Below, in pieces: positions 46,618-56,191 of a stretch of 64,000 bases of DNA; positions within the stretch are counted from its first letter, which is position 1; each line of letters starts with the position of its first letter. The stretch spans positions 1 to 64,000 of the forward strand of contig JAITGE010000040.1 in assembly GCA_031280825.1 (NCBI GenBank), written 5' to 3'. The stretch is from Oscillospiraceae bacterium. Its GTDB lineage: Bacteria; Bacillota; Clostridia; Oscillospirales; Acutalibacteraceae. The notes under the pieces are model-generated. The model searched no databases and was not told where the DNA came from. It saw only the letters and a list, made by a program, of their open reading frames with translations. Both the position numbers and the translations under genes were made by a program.

Positions 46618-47592
46618 TCAGCCCAGCCGTTCAACGCGCACCGAAGCGCCGTTGCCGTCGCTGAGAATCTCGGTCACATCTGCGGCGGAAAGAAAATATA
46701 AACCGATGGTATCGCCCGCGGCGAGGTCAACAATGGTATCGGCGGAATAATTGTGCCGCGCCACCAGCGCCTGAATACGCGAGCCCGGGATGGTCGTGAC
46801 GTCGTTGACCTTCAAATGCACCTCCACCGGGGCAGCGGATGTGAAATTCACATCATAGGTCACACGGTACGTGCCGCCTTCATTAATGACGATATGATTG
46901 GCGCCCGGCTCCACCTGCGGACCGTCCGGCAGGGGCGAATTGAAATAGGCGCTGCCGAGCTGCACGAGCTGATCCACACCCGCGGCAAGGGTGATAGAGC
47001 CGCCGCTGCGGTCGGCATAAGCGGCCATCTGCGAAACAAGGTTCGGACCGCGCAAGCCGGTTATGCCCTGATCGCCCTGCGGTCCCGCCGGTCCTGCGGG
47101 TCCGATCGAACCTACCGGACCCGCAACTCCGACAACGCCGGTAACGCCCTGGATTCCTGTCGCGCCTTCCGGTCCGATGGGACCCTGCGGTCCCTGCGGT
47201 CCCGTGACGGCACCCGTCGGTCCTGCGGGACCCATCGGCCCTGTGGGACCGTTCGGGTCGCCCGCCGCGCCGGTTGCGCCTGCGGGACCCGTCGGTCCCT
47301 GCAGACTGGATGCGCCCAGCGCCGAGATCATTTTCGAGCGCAAAAACATCTGATTTTGCGAAATGGAGCTGAGCATACGCTGCACGCTCTCGTTGATATC
47401 CAACACATCGTCAATCGTCGCGCCCGGGCCCGAAACGCCATCCAGCGTACCGACGGCAAACTGAATCTTTTCACCTTCAGCGTTGATGATATGGGAAATA
47501 CCCAGCTCTTCCATTGCAATGGAAGCTAAAATCTGATCAACCGCACAGTCGCGCGGCAATTCCGGCATATCCGGAAATTTAGGCATAGACAT
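46618..47592 (-). CDS. Collagen-like exosporium-type protein, subtype B
   Basis: 324 residues. [42 protein letters not shown] and [12 protein letters not shown] mark subtype B. The stalk (about 100-190) has GPT, GPA, GPQ and GIQ triplets, closer to classic collagen than the GAT runs. The C-terminal jelly-roll-like domain ends [18 protein letters not shown] lies 10 nt before the ATG. Confidence 0.84.
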   Translation of the reverse strand: MSMPKFPDMPELPRDCAVDQILASIAMEELGISHIINAEGEKIQFAVGTLDGVSGPGATIDDVLDINESVQRMLSSISQNQMFLRSKMISALGASSLQGPTGPAGATGAAGDPNGPTGPMGPAGPTGAVTGPQGPQGPIGPEGATGIQGVTGVVGVAGPVGSIGPAGPAGPQGDQGITGLRGPNLVSQMAAYADRSGGSITLAAGVDQLVQLGSAYFNSPLPDGPQVEPGANHIVINEGGTYRVTYDVNFTSAAPVEVHLKVNDVTTIPGSRIQALVARHNYSADTIVDLAAGDTIGLYFLSAADVTEILSDGNGASVRVERLG

Positions 47593-47699
47593 CTATAAAT
47601 CACTCCTTACGGATGAATGTGTAACGGTTGTTCCTGTAGTTGTTGGCACCGCGCGGGCAAGCGGCGCTCGCCTCTCCCTATTGTTCGGTGTTCTACTTA

Positions 47700-48335
47700 T
47701 TAAGCAAAGCCGCCGTATGCGCCATATTCGCCCGTGTCACAGGGCGGCGCATAGCACGAAGCCGCCGGCTCGCAATAACACAGGAACGGCTGCGGCTGCT
47801 GCTGGAGATAATGCGGCGGGCAAGGATTGTAGGGAGGATAGACGGGGTAAGGCGGCTTTTGGAGGTGCGGCGGATATGGAGGATATGGTGGGTGCGGCGG
47901 TCGGGGAGGAACCGGCGGATGAGGAGGATAGGGCGGTACGGGAGGACGGGGAGGCTTTGGTGGCTTTGGCGGGTAAGGAGGGCACGGCGGATATGGCGGG
48001 TACGCGCCCGTGCCACCGCACGCAGGCGGAATGGGGCGCGGCTCATCCGGGAGCGAAGCAATCGCCTGCCGCATCTTTTCCTTTAAGATAAGCTGCATAT
48101 CGGTGATTCTGCCAATCACTTCGCTGGCGCTGTCGTTGACCTCCAAGACCCTGCAAAACGCTTCCTCGTCACAGCTCTGTTCCGCGCATGCCAAGGCGAA
48201 CTGAATCTTCTCCCCTTCCGCATTTAAGATGTGGCTCAGCGCGACCTCCTCCATGGCGATGGAGGCGAGGATCATGTGCAGCGATTGATCCTTTGTCAGG
48301 CACGCATCTGGCTTCGGTATGGAAGGCATTGACAT
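47700..48335 (-). CDS. Exosporium-type N-terminal domain fused to a proline-rich tail
   Basis: 211 residues from the ATG at 48335 (AGGAG 8 nt upstream). Residues 1-100 match the N-terminal domain of the collagen paralogs ([25 protein letters not shown], then LEVNDSASEVIGRITDMQLILKEKM). The collagen stalk and jelly-roll are replaced by PPYPP, PPKPP and PPHPP repeats (about 115-180) and a Cys/Tyr-rich end (CYCEPAASCYAPPCDTGEYGAYGGF). The tail would be extended and could cross-link through cysteine or tyrosine, as in spore-coat proteins. It is the first gene of the minus-strand run. Confidence 0.8.
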   Translation of the reverse strand: MSMPSIPKPDACLTKDQSLHMILASIAMEEVALSHILNAEGEKIQFALACAEQSCDEEAFCRVLEVNDSASEVIGRITDMQLILKEKMRQAIASLPDEPRPIPPACGGTGAYPPYPPCPPYPPKPPKPPRPPVPPYPPHPPVPPRPPHPPYPPYPPHLQKPPYPVYPPYNPCPPHYLQQQPQPFLCYCEPAASCYAPPCDTGEYGAYGGFA

Positions 48336-48538
48336 CGGCATTCGCTCCTAACGTTTTATCACAACCCACAAGCATGACGGCACGGCTTGCCGCACACGGG
48401 GCCTACTGCATCAATATGCCGCTTCGGACAAAGTGGTGACGCGGCAAAAAACACCCCATCCGCACGGCATGCACATCGGCAAAGCAGACGAATATAATGA
48501 AAAAGACGGATATTGCTACAGAAAGGCGGAATTTACAT

Positions 48539-49120
48539 ATGTCAATGCCACAATTCCCGGATTTCCCCGAACCGATTGACCGCGAAGACGTTATTTCACA
48601 AATTATGGCTTCCATCGCTTTGGAGGAGGTCGGACTTTCGCATATCATCAACGCCGAAGGCGAAAAAATCCAATACGCTCTCGGAATGATCCCCGGCTCA
48701 ACCGGCGCTTCGCTGGATGAAGTTTTAGACGTCAACCAAAGCGTGCGCGATACCTTGGAAGCCACCTCGCTTAACCAGATGCTGCTGCGCGCGAAGCTTT
48801 CAAGTGTCCTGGCGACGGCGGTGAACCGCGGCGCAACAGGTCCGGCGGGTGAACGCGGCGATCCGGGACCGACCGGCCCCCCCGGCGATGGCGGCACAGG
48901 ACCAACCGGTCCTGCAGGCGCCCAGGGTCCCATCGGTCCACAGGGCGTCGCCGGCGCGCAGGGGATGCAGGGCGTTCCCGGACCGCGCGGTGAAACCGGC
49001 GCAACCGGCGCGACAGGCATCCAGGGCATTCCGGGCGCAACGGGACCCGCCGGCGCAACGGGCGCCACGGGACCGACCGGCGCAACTGCTACAGCAAATT
49101 ATCCACAAACTCAGCTAAAA
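48539..49120 (+). pseudogene. Collagen-like exosporium-type gene truncated by a mobile element
   Basis: The ATG at 48539 (GGCGG upstream) opens the same N-terminal domain ([39 protein letters not shown]) and a stalk of about 95 residues (GPT, GAT, GIQ triplets). After GATATANYP the sequence turns into non-collagen residues antisense to the recombinase, and no jelly-roll domain follows. The frame stays open to 49468, so a fused protein could be made. It is the only member on the plus strand, sharing a divergent upstream region with the proline-rich gene. The other half of the gene is not found downstream of the element. Confidence 0.8.
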
Positions 49121-49135
49121 AATAAGCAAGCATGC

Positions 49136-50740
49136 CTATGCTGTCGATCCATCCATTTCCACCAGTTTCATCAACCGCTGCAGTTCATCCTCCAACTGAA
49201 ACACGATGGTGATGGTTTTGCCCTCGTGGACGTAGATTGTTTGTACCAGTTCGGTCAGCACGCTGCGGTCGAGTTGCTGAAGATTTTTATGTTTCAGAAA
49301 ATCAGCGAACATATGGCTTTCGCTGGTTACCACCTGGGTAGCACGGCGGTGTTCGTCTTTCAGGTTCGCGATGGTTTCGCACAGTTGTGTCTCCTGTTCA
49401 CTGTACTTGGCGCTGCGCCGCACAAAAGCGTCCTGTGTCATCAGCCCGGATTTCCAGTCGCCATATAACCCGTCGCCCAGATGCCGCGCTTTTTCCAGTT
49501 CACGCCGTTTTTCGGTCAGCAGCTTTTCCAGCCGCCTGACTTGCGTATCCATCGCGGACATCTGGTCAAGCTGATCCACAACATCCGTCAGGCACTCCAG
49601 CTGCGCGATTTGAAACTGAATTGCTGTCAGCACAGCTTGATACAGAATATCTTCGCGAATGCTGTGTTTTGTGCAGCGCTCCTTCGATTTTTCCGCATAG
49701 GTACGGCAGGAATAATAGACGATATCGTGCGCGGTTTTGCGCTGCAACGCGTGGTCGCAGTCGTGGCAACGCAGGAACCCGGAAAATAAATACACCTCCC
49801 GCTTGCCGTTGGCCGTGCGGGTGTCGCGCCGGAGCAGGCGCTGCACTGTGTCAAACTCTTCCTGCGTATAGGTTGCCTCGTGGGTGTTTTCCTTCACGAA
49901 CCACTCGTCGGACCGGGTGGTCACGCGGTCATGCACTTTGTAGCTCACTACGCGCTGCTTGCCCTGCACCATGTGACCCAGGTTCATCCGGTCTGTCAAA
50001 ACGCGCTTCACACTGCCGCCCGTCCACAGGCCGTCAATCACCTCAGCGCTGGGGTTACAATAAGACAGCCCGCAGCTACGTTTGTGGGCCGTCGGGTTGA
50101 GAATCCCCATGTCATTCAGACGTTTGGCAATGCCCCGCAGGCTCATGCCATCGCGGATAAACCACAATAAAATATCGCGCTTGATCGGCACAATTTCATC
50201 ATCCAAAATGAGATGATTTTTATCATTCGGGTCTTTGAGATACCCATAGGGCGCAAAAGCTCCGATAAACTCTCCATTGCGCCGCTTGTGGTCGAACGTG
50301 CGGCGAATATCGCTGCTGGTTTTCGCCGAATAGCGGTCGTTCATCAGACCGGTGATGGGCACTTCCAGACCGGTAATTGCCTCTGGATTCGTAAATGTAT
50401 CAATTTTCGGGTCGCCCGTGGAGATAAATCGCACATTTTTCTGCGGAAAATAATACTCCAAATAATAGCCCTGGTCTGAGTAATTGCGGAACGCGCGGGA
50501 CAGTGTTTTGCACACCACGCAGTTGACTTTGCCGTCCTCAATGTCGGTGATCACGCGCATGAAGCTGGCGCGTGTGTCGTCGGTGCCCGTCAGGCCGTCG
50601 TCGCAAAGGCATTTTAAACGGAACGTCAAACGATGACAAGGACAGCAGGAGTTCATTGGACAAACGGCAAACAGCGTCTTTGCAATGAAGGCGCTGTTGT
50701 GTTGTCTGAATCGCTTTGTTACGGTACGCGAGGGATGCAT
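49136..50740 (-). pseudogene. Large serine recombinase, catalytic domain broken
   Basis: The 534-codon frame keeps the second half of the resolvase domain (DDGLTGTDDTR, then VNCVVCKTLSRAFRNYSDQGYYLEYYF), the recombinase domain (SDIRRTFDHKRRNGEFIGAFAPYGYL), the zinc ribbon (FLRCHDCDHAL and YYSCRTYAEKSKERCTKHS) and a coiled coil (about 395-450). The first 45 residues are not resolvase-like. A typical catalytic motif, VCRLSNE, is found in another frame with its serine codon at 50660-50658. So a frameshift near codon 9 and a deletion of roughly 30-40 codons have removed the active serine from the frame. The family is TnpX-like. The start ATG at 50740 has AAGGAG 10 nt upstream. Confidence 0.75.
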
Positions 50741-50856
50741 CCGAACAGTATCTCCTTAAAAGCTCCTCGCTGGCAGAAGCGAGGTGGCAATAAGGAAGTA
50801 TATCATCAAAAATTTTAAGAACGCAGTCGGGACACGGTATTTGTAGCGAATACTAA

Positions 50857-51000
50857 AAACTGATTGGAGCAATAATGATGAAAGCTCAAGGTATAACCGA
50901 GCAAGTCAAGGCGCAGAATCAAATGCGTTGTGTCGGGCTTGTGAACCAGATACGAGCTTGCGCCGATGAGATTATTCGGGAAGAATTAATTTACGACTAA
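50857..51000 (+). pseudogene. TnpV C-terminal remnant
   Basis: After an in-frame stop, the frame reads LIGAIMMKAQGITEQVKAQ, then NQMRCVGLVNQIRACADEIIREELIYD and a stop. This matches, from memory, the end of TnpV, the small accessory protein of Tn4451-type elements (pattern GITEQLKAENQM...WV..MN.IR.RAEEI...ELIY). An ATG at 50875 with GGAG upstream could still start a 41-residue peptide. The preceding two thirds of the gene are gone. Confidence 0.6.
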
Positions 51001-51020
51001 ACGTATAATGGCAGGAAATC

Positions 51021-51438
51021 TTAGCGTTCTCTCCACCAGCCAACAACAGGAAAAACAGCAATGCTATTGCTTTGCGCCAAATTAATCGCGGTATCTATCC
51101 AAACATCTGAGTGGATAGAGCCGCTATTTCTGTTTTTCTCTCCCAAATACCAATTATTGTCAGTCGTGTTTGTGTTCTCGTAATCATCATCGCGCATAGC
51201 CATATTAATCGGTAACCGCCATGCAATAAACTCGCTTAATTGTCGGCGAAGAAATCTCAGGCAACAAAGCGGCGTTTTCTGTGACTGCGCCATACAATTC
51301 AGGGCTTGTCGCGGTAGTCCCCAATATTTTTACTGATTCGATTGTGTGGTTTAACGGAATTGCAGAACTTGAAATCAAGTAGCGCTTCCGCTCGTTTCCG
51401 AAGTCCTCCATATCGGTGAAGTCTTCGCCTTTGCACAT
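51021..51438 (-). pseudogene. Fragments of an S8 (subtilase) family peptidase
   Basis: Two frames read in order on the minus strand. The first (51438-51205) has LNHTIESVKILGT, SPELYGAVTENAALLPEIS and KRVYCMAVTD. The second (from about 51205 down to 51021) has SGSIHSDVWIDTAINLAQ and IAVFPVVGWWRER. Both resemble, from memory, parts of S8 peptidases encoded beside an AAA ATPase in genome islands. The catalytic Asp/His/Ser region and the middle are missing and the frame shifts between the parts, so it is not functional. No ATPase partner remains. Confidence 0.45.
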
Positions 51439-51530
51439 TATACCTCATCTTGTGCTATTTTTAAAGTGAAAAAGTAATTGCTGTGACCGTGCGTGCACGG
51501 CGGCAGACGCATAAAAAAGACCTGCGCCGC

Positions 51531-51559
51531 TTGCCAACCTCGCCGGGATGTGCTATACT
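51531..51559 (+). promoter_or_regulatory. Promoter of apgM-recD2-acyltransferase
   Basis: TTGCCA (51531-51536), 17 nt, TATACT (51554-51559). A small perfect hairpin CCGTGC-GT-GCACGG lies at 51487-51500, upstream of the promoter. Confidence 0.72.
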
Positions 51560-51606
51560 TGTACCGGCAAAACGATCATCTTTTGACGTGGGTGTTGGAG
51601 GGCTAA

Positions 51607-52797
51607 ATGAAACATTTGGTTTTGCTCTATGACGGGATGGCGGATCTGCCCTGTGACGCTTTGGGCGGGAAAACCCCTATGGAAGCCGCCCGCAAGCCGC
51701 TGTTTGACGCCTTGGGGCGCGACGCCGAGGTAGGTCTGGTGCAAACGGTCGCGCCCGGCATGAAGCCCGGCAGCGATGTGGCGAACCTGAGTGTGCTGGG
51801 CTATGACCCGGCGCTGTATTATACCGGGCGCTCACCGCTGGAGGCGGCGAGCATCGGCGTGGAAATCGGCGAAAACGATCTTACGCTGCGCTGCAACCTG
51901 GTGACGCTCAGCGCGGAGGAGCCGTATGCCGCGAAAACAATGCTGGATTATTCCGGCGGCGACATCGGCACGGCGGAGGCTGCGGAACTGATTGCCGTCG
52001 TTCAAGCTGCACTGGGTACGGAGGAGTTTATCTTCTACCCCGGTGTAGCCTACCGGCATTGCCTGCTCTGGAAAGGCGGGCGGAAGCATTTAACGGATTT
52101 AGGCACGCTCACGCCGCCGCACGATATTACCGGTCAGCCTGTCACAGGTCAGCTCCCGGCGGGCGCCGCCGCCGCGCCCCTGCTGCGCATGATGGAGCAA
52201 AGCGCGGCGCTTTTGCGGGTGCGCCGTGCCAACAGCATTTGGCTTTGGGGGGAGGGAACGCGCCCGGCGCTACCCGATTTTTACAAAACCTTTGGCAAGC
52301 GCGGGAGCATCATTTCCGCTGTGGATCTTCTCAAGGGCATCGGGCTGTTGGCGGGTCTGCGCACGCCGGCGGTGGAAGGCGCGACAGGCTATATTGACAC
52401 CAATTATGAAGGCAAGGCGCGCCGCGCCGTCGCCGAATTTCAGGCGGGGCAGGATTTTGTATATCTGCACATGGAAGCCAGCGACGAATGCGGGCACCGC
52501 GGCGAAGCGGCGAACAAGGTGCGCGCCATCGAATTGCCCGATGAACGCGTGCTGCCCACCGTGCTGGAATATCTCGGTCATTGCGGCGAGGCGTATGCCA
52601 TCCTGATTTTACCGGATCATCCAACGCCGCTGGTCACGCGAACGCATTCGCGCGATGCGGTGCCATACATGCTGTACCGCAGCAGCGACGCAGGCAGCGG
52701 CAAGGGCGTGGCGGCAGTAACGGAAGCCGCAGCAGCAGGCACGGGGAACTATATTGCCAACGGTCCGGATTTGATCCGCCGTTTTTTTGCCGAATGA
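51607..52797 (+). CDS. apgM: Cofactor-independent phosphoglycerate mutase, archaeal (ApgM) type
   Basis: 396 residues of the alkaline phosphatase superfamily. VLLYDGMAD at the N-terminus (metal Asp), the phosphorylated Ser in KPGSDVANLSVLGYDP (about 58-70), HMEASDECGHRG (about 290-301) and LPDHPTP (about 336) for the remaining metal ligands. It converts 3- to 2-phosphoglycerate in glycolysis. Some homologs of this family in bacteria are suspected homoserine kinases (ThrB-like), so the assignment is to family first. GGAGG precedes the ATG. Confidence 0.85.
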   Translation: MKHLVLLYDGMADLPCDALGGKTPMEAARKPLFDALGRDAEVGLVQTVAPGMKPGSDVANLSVLGYDPALYYTGRSPLEAASIGVEIGENDLTLRCNLVTLSAEEPYAAKTMLDYSGGDIGTAEAAELIAVVQAALGTEEFIFYPGVAYRHCLLWKGGRKHLTDLGTLTPPHDITGQPVTGQLPAGAAAAPLLRMMEQSAALLRVRRANSIWLWGEGTRPALPDFYKTFGKRGSIISAVDLLKGIGLLAGLRTPAVEGATGYIDTNYEGKARRAVAEFQAGQDFVYLHMEASDECGHRGEAANKVRAIELPDERVLPTVLEYLGHCGEAYAILILPDHPTPLVTRTHSRDAVPYMLYRSSDAGSGKGVAAVTEAAAAGTGNYIANGPDLIRRFFAE

Positions 52798-55073
52798 CGG
52801 AATTGGAAGCCCTGCAGGGCGTTGTGGAATCCGTAACCTATCGCAGTGAGGAAAGCGGCTACACGGTTTTGGAGCTTGCCGTCAACGGCGAGCTGGCGAC
52901 TGCTGTGGGAGCTTTGCCAAGCATTTCACCCGGCGAAGCGCTTTCGCTGCGCGGGCGGTGGGTGCAACACGCAACCTACGGGCGGCAGTTCAGTGTGGAA
53001 CAATGCGAACGCAGTCTGCCCAGCACCACGGGCGACGTGCTGAAATATCTGGCTTCGGGCGTGGTGCGCGGCGTCGGCGCGGCGCTGGCGCTGCGCATCG
53101 TGGAAGCCTTTGGCGACGAAACGCTGCCGATCCTGGAAAACAACCCCAAGCGCTTGGCGAAAATCAAAGGCATCACCCCCGCGAAGGCGGAGCAGATCAG
53201 TGAAAGCTACCGGGCGCAATTTTCTTTGCGGCAGGTGATGCTGCAGTTGGAGCGGCTTGGCATGACGACTGCGGAATGCCTGCGGGCGCACAAGGTCTAT
53301 GGCGCGCGGGCGGCGGAGCTGATTGAACGAAACCCTTATTTACTTTGCGAGGATGGCTTGCGCGTCGGCTTTGCGCGGGCGGATTCCATTGCCCGCGCCC
53401 TGCCCGCGCCGCCCGCGCCCGGTTACCGGCTGGAAGCGGGCGCGCTGCACGTGATGCGCAGCGCCGCCAACCAAAACGGGCACACCTGCGTGCCGCGTGA
53501 AAAGCTTGCCGAGCCGGTGGCGCGACTGTTGGGGATTGCGCCGGCGGAAGCCGACGCCGCCATTGCTTCCATGCTGCAGGAGCGCAAGCTCTTGCTTTGG
53601 CCCGGCGAAGAGGAAGCAAAGGAAGCGTCGGCGCAAGCAGCCCGGCGCAGATGTGTCTTTTTACCATGGCTGTACAACGCCGAAAGCGAGGCAGCGCGGC
53701 GCATCGATTTTCTGCGGCGCTTTCCGCCCGCCGAAACAAAGCTTTCCGGCGATTTTGAGGATATCGTCACCCGCATGGAGGACAGGCACAACCTTCATTA
53801 TGACGAAAACCAGCGCCTGGCCATGCGCACGGCGCTGGAGCGCGGGCTGCTCATCCTCACGGGCGGTCCCGGCACGGGCAAAACCACCACGCTCAAGGGC
53901 ATTTTGGAGCTGTTCGCCGCCGCGCACCTGAAGGTGGCGCTGGCCGCGCCGACGGGGCGTGCCGCCAAGCGGATGCAGGAGCTAACAGGCGCAAACGCAA
54001 AAACCATCCATCGCCTGCTGGAGGTGGAATGGACACAGGACGACCGCCAGGCCTTCGCCCGCAACCAGCGCAATCCCTTTGACGCGCAAGCGGTGATCAT
54101 TGATGAAATCTCCATGGTGGATATTACGCTGTTCGCCGCGCTGCTGGAAGCGCTGCCGCTGGGCTGCCGTTTGGTGCTGGTCGGGGATGCGGATCAGCTG
54201 CCACCCGTCGGCGCGGGCAGCGTTTTGCAGGATTTACTCCGCGCGGGCGAGCTGCCCGTGGTGCGTCTGCAGCACATATTCCGCCAGGCTCTTGAGAGCC
54301 GCATCGTGCGCAGTTCCCACCAAATTGTCTGCGGCGAGGTGCCTGCGCTGGATGAACGCGACGGCGATTTTTTCTTTCTGGATCGCCCCAGCGCCGCCCA
54401 CGCGGCGCAAACCGTGGCGGAGCTGTGCGCCGTGCGTCTGCCCAAGGCATATGGCTTTGACCCGCTGCGCGATATTCAGGTGCTCTGCCCCTCCCGCAAG
54501 GGCGAATGCGGCACTGTGCGGCTCAACGAGCGCTTGCAGGCGGCGCTCAACCCGCCCGACGGAAAGTTGAAAAAAGAAATCCGGCTGCACGGCGCAGTTT
54601 TCCGTGAAGGTGATAAAATTATGCAGACCAAAAACAATTACGACCTCACCTGGAAGAAGCCCGGCGAGGATGATGAGGGGCAGGGGATCTACAACGGCGA
54701 TATTGGCGTCATCGAAAAAATCCTGCCGCCGCAAAAGCTGCTGCGCATCCGTTTTGACGACCGCGTCGCCGATTATCCCTTTGAAAACAGCGAGGAACTG
54801 GAGCATGCCTTTGCTGTCACGGTGCATAAAAGCCAAGGCAGCGAGTTCCCCGCCGTGGTGATGCCCGTGGCGGGCGTGCCCGAGCCGCTTGCCTACCGCA
54901 ACCTGCTCTACACGGCGGTCACACGCGCGCGCAAATACCTAATTCTCACGGGCGGGCGGGGCGATGTTCGCCGTATGGTGGAAAACGACCGCAGAGCCTT
55001 GCGCTATACGGCGCTGGCGAAATTTTTAACGGAGCTGTGCGCGCAAGCGCAACAGAGCGGTGCGGAGGGATAA
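52794..55073 (+). CDS. recD2: RecD2-type SF1 helicase
   Basis: 759 residues from the ATG overlapping the apgM stop (ATGA). An N-terminal OB/helix-hairpin-helix part (about 1-200, with KIKGITPAKAEQI) is followed by the helicase core: Walker A GGPGTGKTT (357-365, Lys363), IIDEISMVD (Walker B), GDADQLPPVGAG (motif III), the SH3-like insert with GIYNGDIGVIEKI, and the C-terminal TVHKSQGSEF and YTAVTRA. RecD2 is a 5'-3' DNA helicase acting in repair without RecBC. Confidence 0.92.
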   Translation: MTELEALQGVVESVTYRSEESGYTVLELAVNGELATAVGALPSISPGEALSLRGRWVQHATYGRQFSVEQCERSLPSTTGDVLKYLASGVVRGVGAALALRIVEAFGDETLPILENNPKRLAKIKGITPAKAEQISESYRAQFSLRQVMLQLERLGMTTAECLRAHKVYGARAAELIERNPYLLCEDGLRVGFARADSIARALPAPPAPGYRLEAGALHVMRSAANQNGHTCVPREKLAEPVARLLGIAPAEADAAIASMLQERKLLLWPGEEEAKEASAQAARRRCVFLPWLYNAESEAARRIDFLRRFPPAETKLSGDFEDIVTRMEDRHNLHYDENQRLAMRTALERGLLILTGGPGTGKTTTLKGILELFAAAHLKVALAAPTGRAAKRMQELTGANAKTIHRLLEVEWTQDDRQAFARNQRNPFDAQAVIIDEISMVDITLFAALLEALPLGCRLVLVGDADQLPPVGAGSVLQDLLRAGELPVVRLQHIFRQALESRIVRSSHQIVCGEVPALDERDGDFFFLDRPSAAHAAQTVAELCAVRLPKAYGFDPLRDIQVLCPSRKGECGTVRLNERLQAALNPPDGKLKKEIRLHGAVFREGDKIMQTKNNYDLTWKKPGEDDEGQGIYNGDIGVIEKILPPQKLLRIRFDDRVADYPFENSEELEHAFAVTVHKSQGSEFPAVVMPVAGVPEPLAYRNLLYTAVTRARKYLILTGGRGDVRRMVENDRRALRYTALAKFLTELCAQAQQSGAEG

Positions 55074-55075
55074 AA

Positions 55076-56095
55076 ATGCAGCAAGCGCAAAAGCAAAGCT
55101 ATGCCGCCGTGGATATCGCAAAATTCGTCGCGGCGATCCTTGTGGTGGTTATTCACGTCAATCCCCTTACGGGGCTGGCAAGCACGCTGCTCCGCGATGG
55201 GCTTGCGCGGCTTGCCGTGCCGCTGTTTTTTGCGGCGTCCGGATACTTTCTGGCGCACAAGGGGATCGAAAACAAAGACGCCGTTGTTTCGTTCTGCAAG
55301 CGCATTCTGCTGCTTTCGCTGCCTTGGTCCGTACTGACGTATTTCCTTCCGGGCATACTCGAAAATTTGCCTAAAGCGCTGACCGTATTGGCGGACAGCA
55401 ACCGAACGTGGCTTTGGCTGGGCAAATTCCTTTTCCCCGGGCACGGGCAGTTTTGGTATTTGACGGCAAGCGTCTGCGCGGTCGCCATTCTGTTCGCCCT
55501 GCGGAGGTATCTGCCGCGCAAGGTCGTGCTGCCCATTGCGTGCGCGGCATATCTGTGGATGCTGCTGGGGAACGAATTTCATGAGGTCGCCCGCAGGATC
55601 CCCGTGCTCCGTTACAGCTTTACGCTGCTGAAAGCCTTCGGAGCGGATGTGCGCAATGGCGTGCTTCTGTTCCTGTTCGTTTATATCGGTGTTCTGCTGT
55701 ACGAAAGCGAGGCGCTGCGCAAGCTGCGAACTTCGGCTTGCTGGCTCGGGCTGGCGGCTTCCCTTTCTGTTCTCACCCTGGAGCTTTTGGCGCTTACGCG
55801 GCATCGCCCTGCCGAATATTACGCGACCTTTCCGTTCATCGTCTTTTTCCTGTTCAATCTTTTGCTGCGCGCAAGGCTGCGCCCGCGCCCGGTCTACACT
55901 TGGCTGCGGAATGCCTCCACGCTGCTGTTCTGCGTGCACATCCTGGTCGCCAGGATCTATGAGCAGCTTTCCGGCGTTCCTTATGCCGAAGGAGGCGTGC
56001 CCGCGTTTTGCTTCACGCTCGGGGTTTCCCTGCTGTTTTCGTTTGCCGTTTTGGCGTTGGAAAAGAAATGGGAATTTTTGCGTCGTCTGCATTGA
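55076..56095 (+). CDS. Acyltransferase family 3 membrane protein
   Basis: 339 residues from the ATG 2 bp after the recD2 stop (GGAGG upstream). About ten hydrophobic helices. The start AAVDIAKFVAAILVVVIHVNPL carries the family His in the first helix (usual form R-x-x-A-x-x-x-V-x-x-x-H), and a second motif FFAASGYFLA follows at about 57. Such enzymes O-acetylate cell-envelope sugars or peptidoglycan. The loop AKFVAA replaces the more common RGIAI. It is the third gene of the apgM operon; the link to DNA repair is probably only shared transcription. Confidence 0.82.
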   Translation: MQQAQKQSYAAVDIAKFVAAILVVVIHVNPLTGLASTLLRDGLARLAVPLFFAASGYFLAHKGIENKDAVVSFCKRILLLSLPWSVLTYFLPGILENLPKALTVLADSNRTWLWLGKFLFPGHGQFWYLTASVCAVAILFALRRYLPRKVVLPIACAAYLWMLLGNEFHEVARRIPVLRYSFTLLKAFGADVRNGVLLFLFVYIGVLLYESEALRKLRTSACWLGLAASLSVLTLELLALTRHRPAEYYATFPFIVFFLFNLLLRARLRPRPVYTWLRNASTLLFCVHILVARIYEQLSGVPYAEGGVPAFCFTLGVSLLFSFAVLALEKKWEFLRRLH

Positions 56096-56146
56096 AAATT
56101 TACATTTTAGGGCTAGCTATTTTTATTTGAATCATGTATAATAGCC

Positions 56147-56152
56147 CGGTAT
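56147..56152 (+). promoter_or_regulatory. Probable -10 box upstream of tig
   Basis: TATAAT, 40 bp before the tig start, with only weak -35 candidates (TTTGAA at 56126-56131, 15-nt spacing). Confidence 0.45.
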
Positions 56153-56191
56153 CATATTTTGAGCAAACACACGTAGGAGGAGAAACAGGCG

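Larger units (their letters stand above)
49100..51480. mobile_element. Decayed Tn4451-like (serine recombinase) element with cargo scraps
   Basis: It holds a large serine recombinase at the left end, a TnpV C-terminal remnant and fragments of an S8-type peptidase. It is inserted in a collagen-like gene. Base composition from 50,760 to 51,480 is more AT-rich than the neighbours. The exact ends and a target duplication could not be fixed; boundaries are approximate. Confidence 0.6.

Noticed and set aside
49136-51480. A complete, mobile conjugative or mobilisable transposon
   Set aside because: Only a frame-broken recombinase, a TnpV tail and gene scraps remain; no relaxase, no mobility genes, and no clear end repeats could be found.
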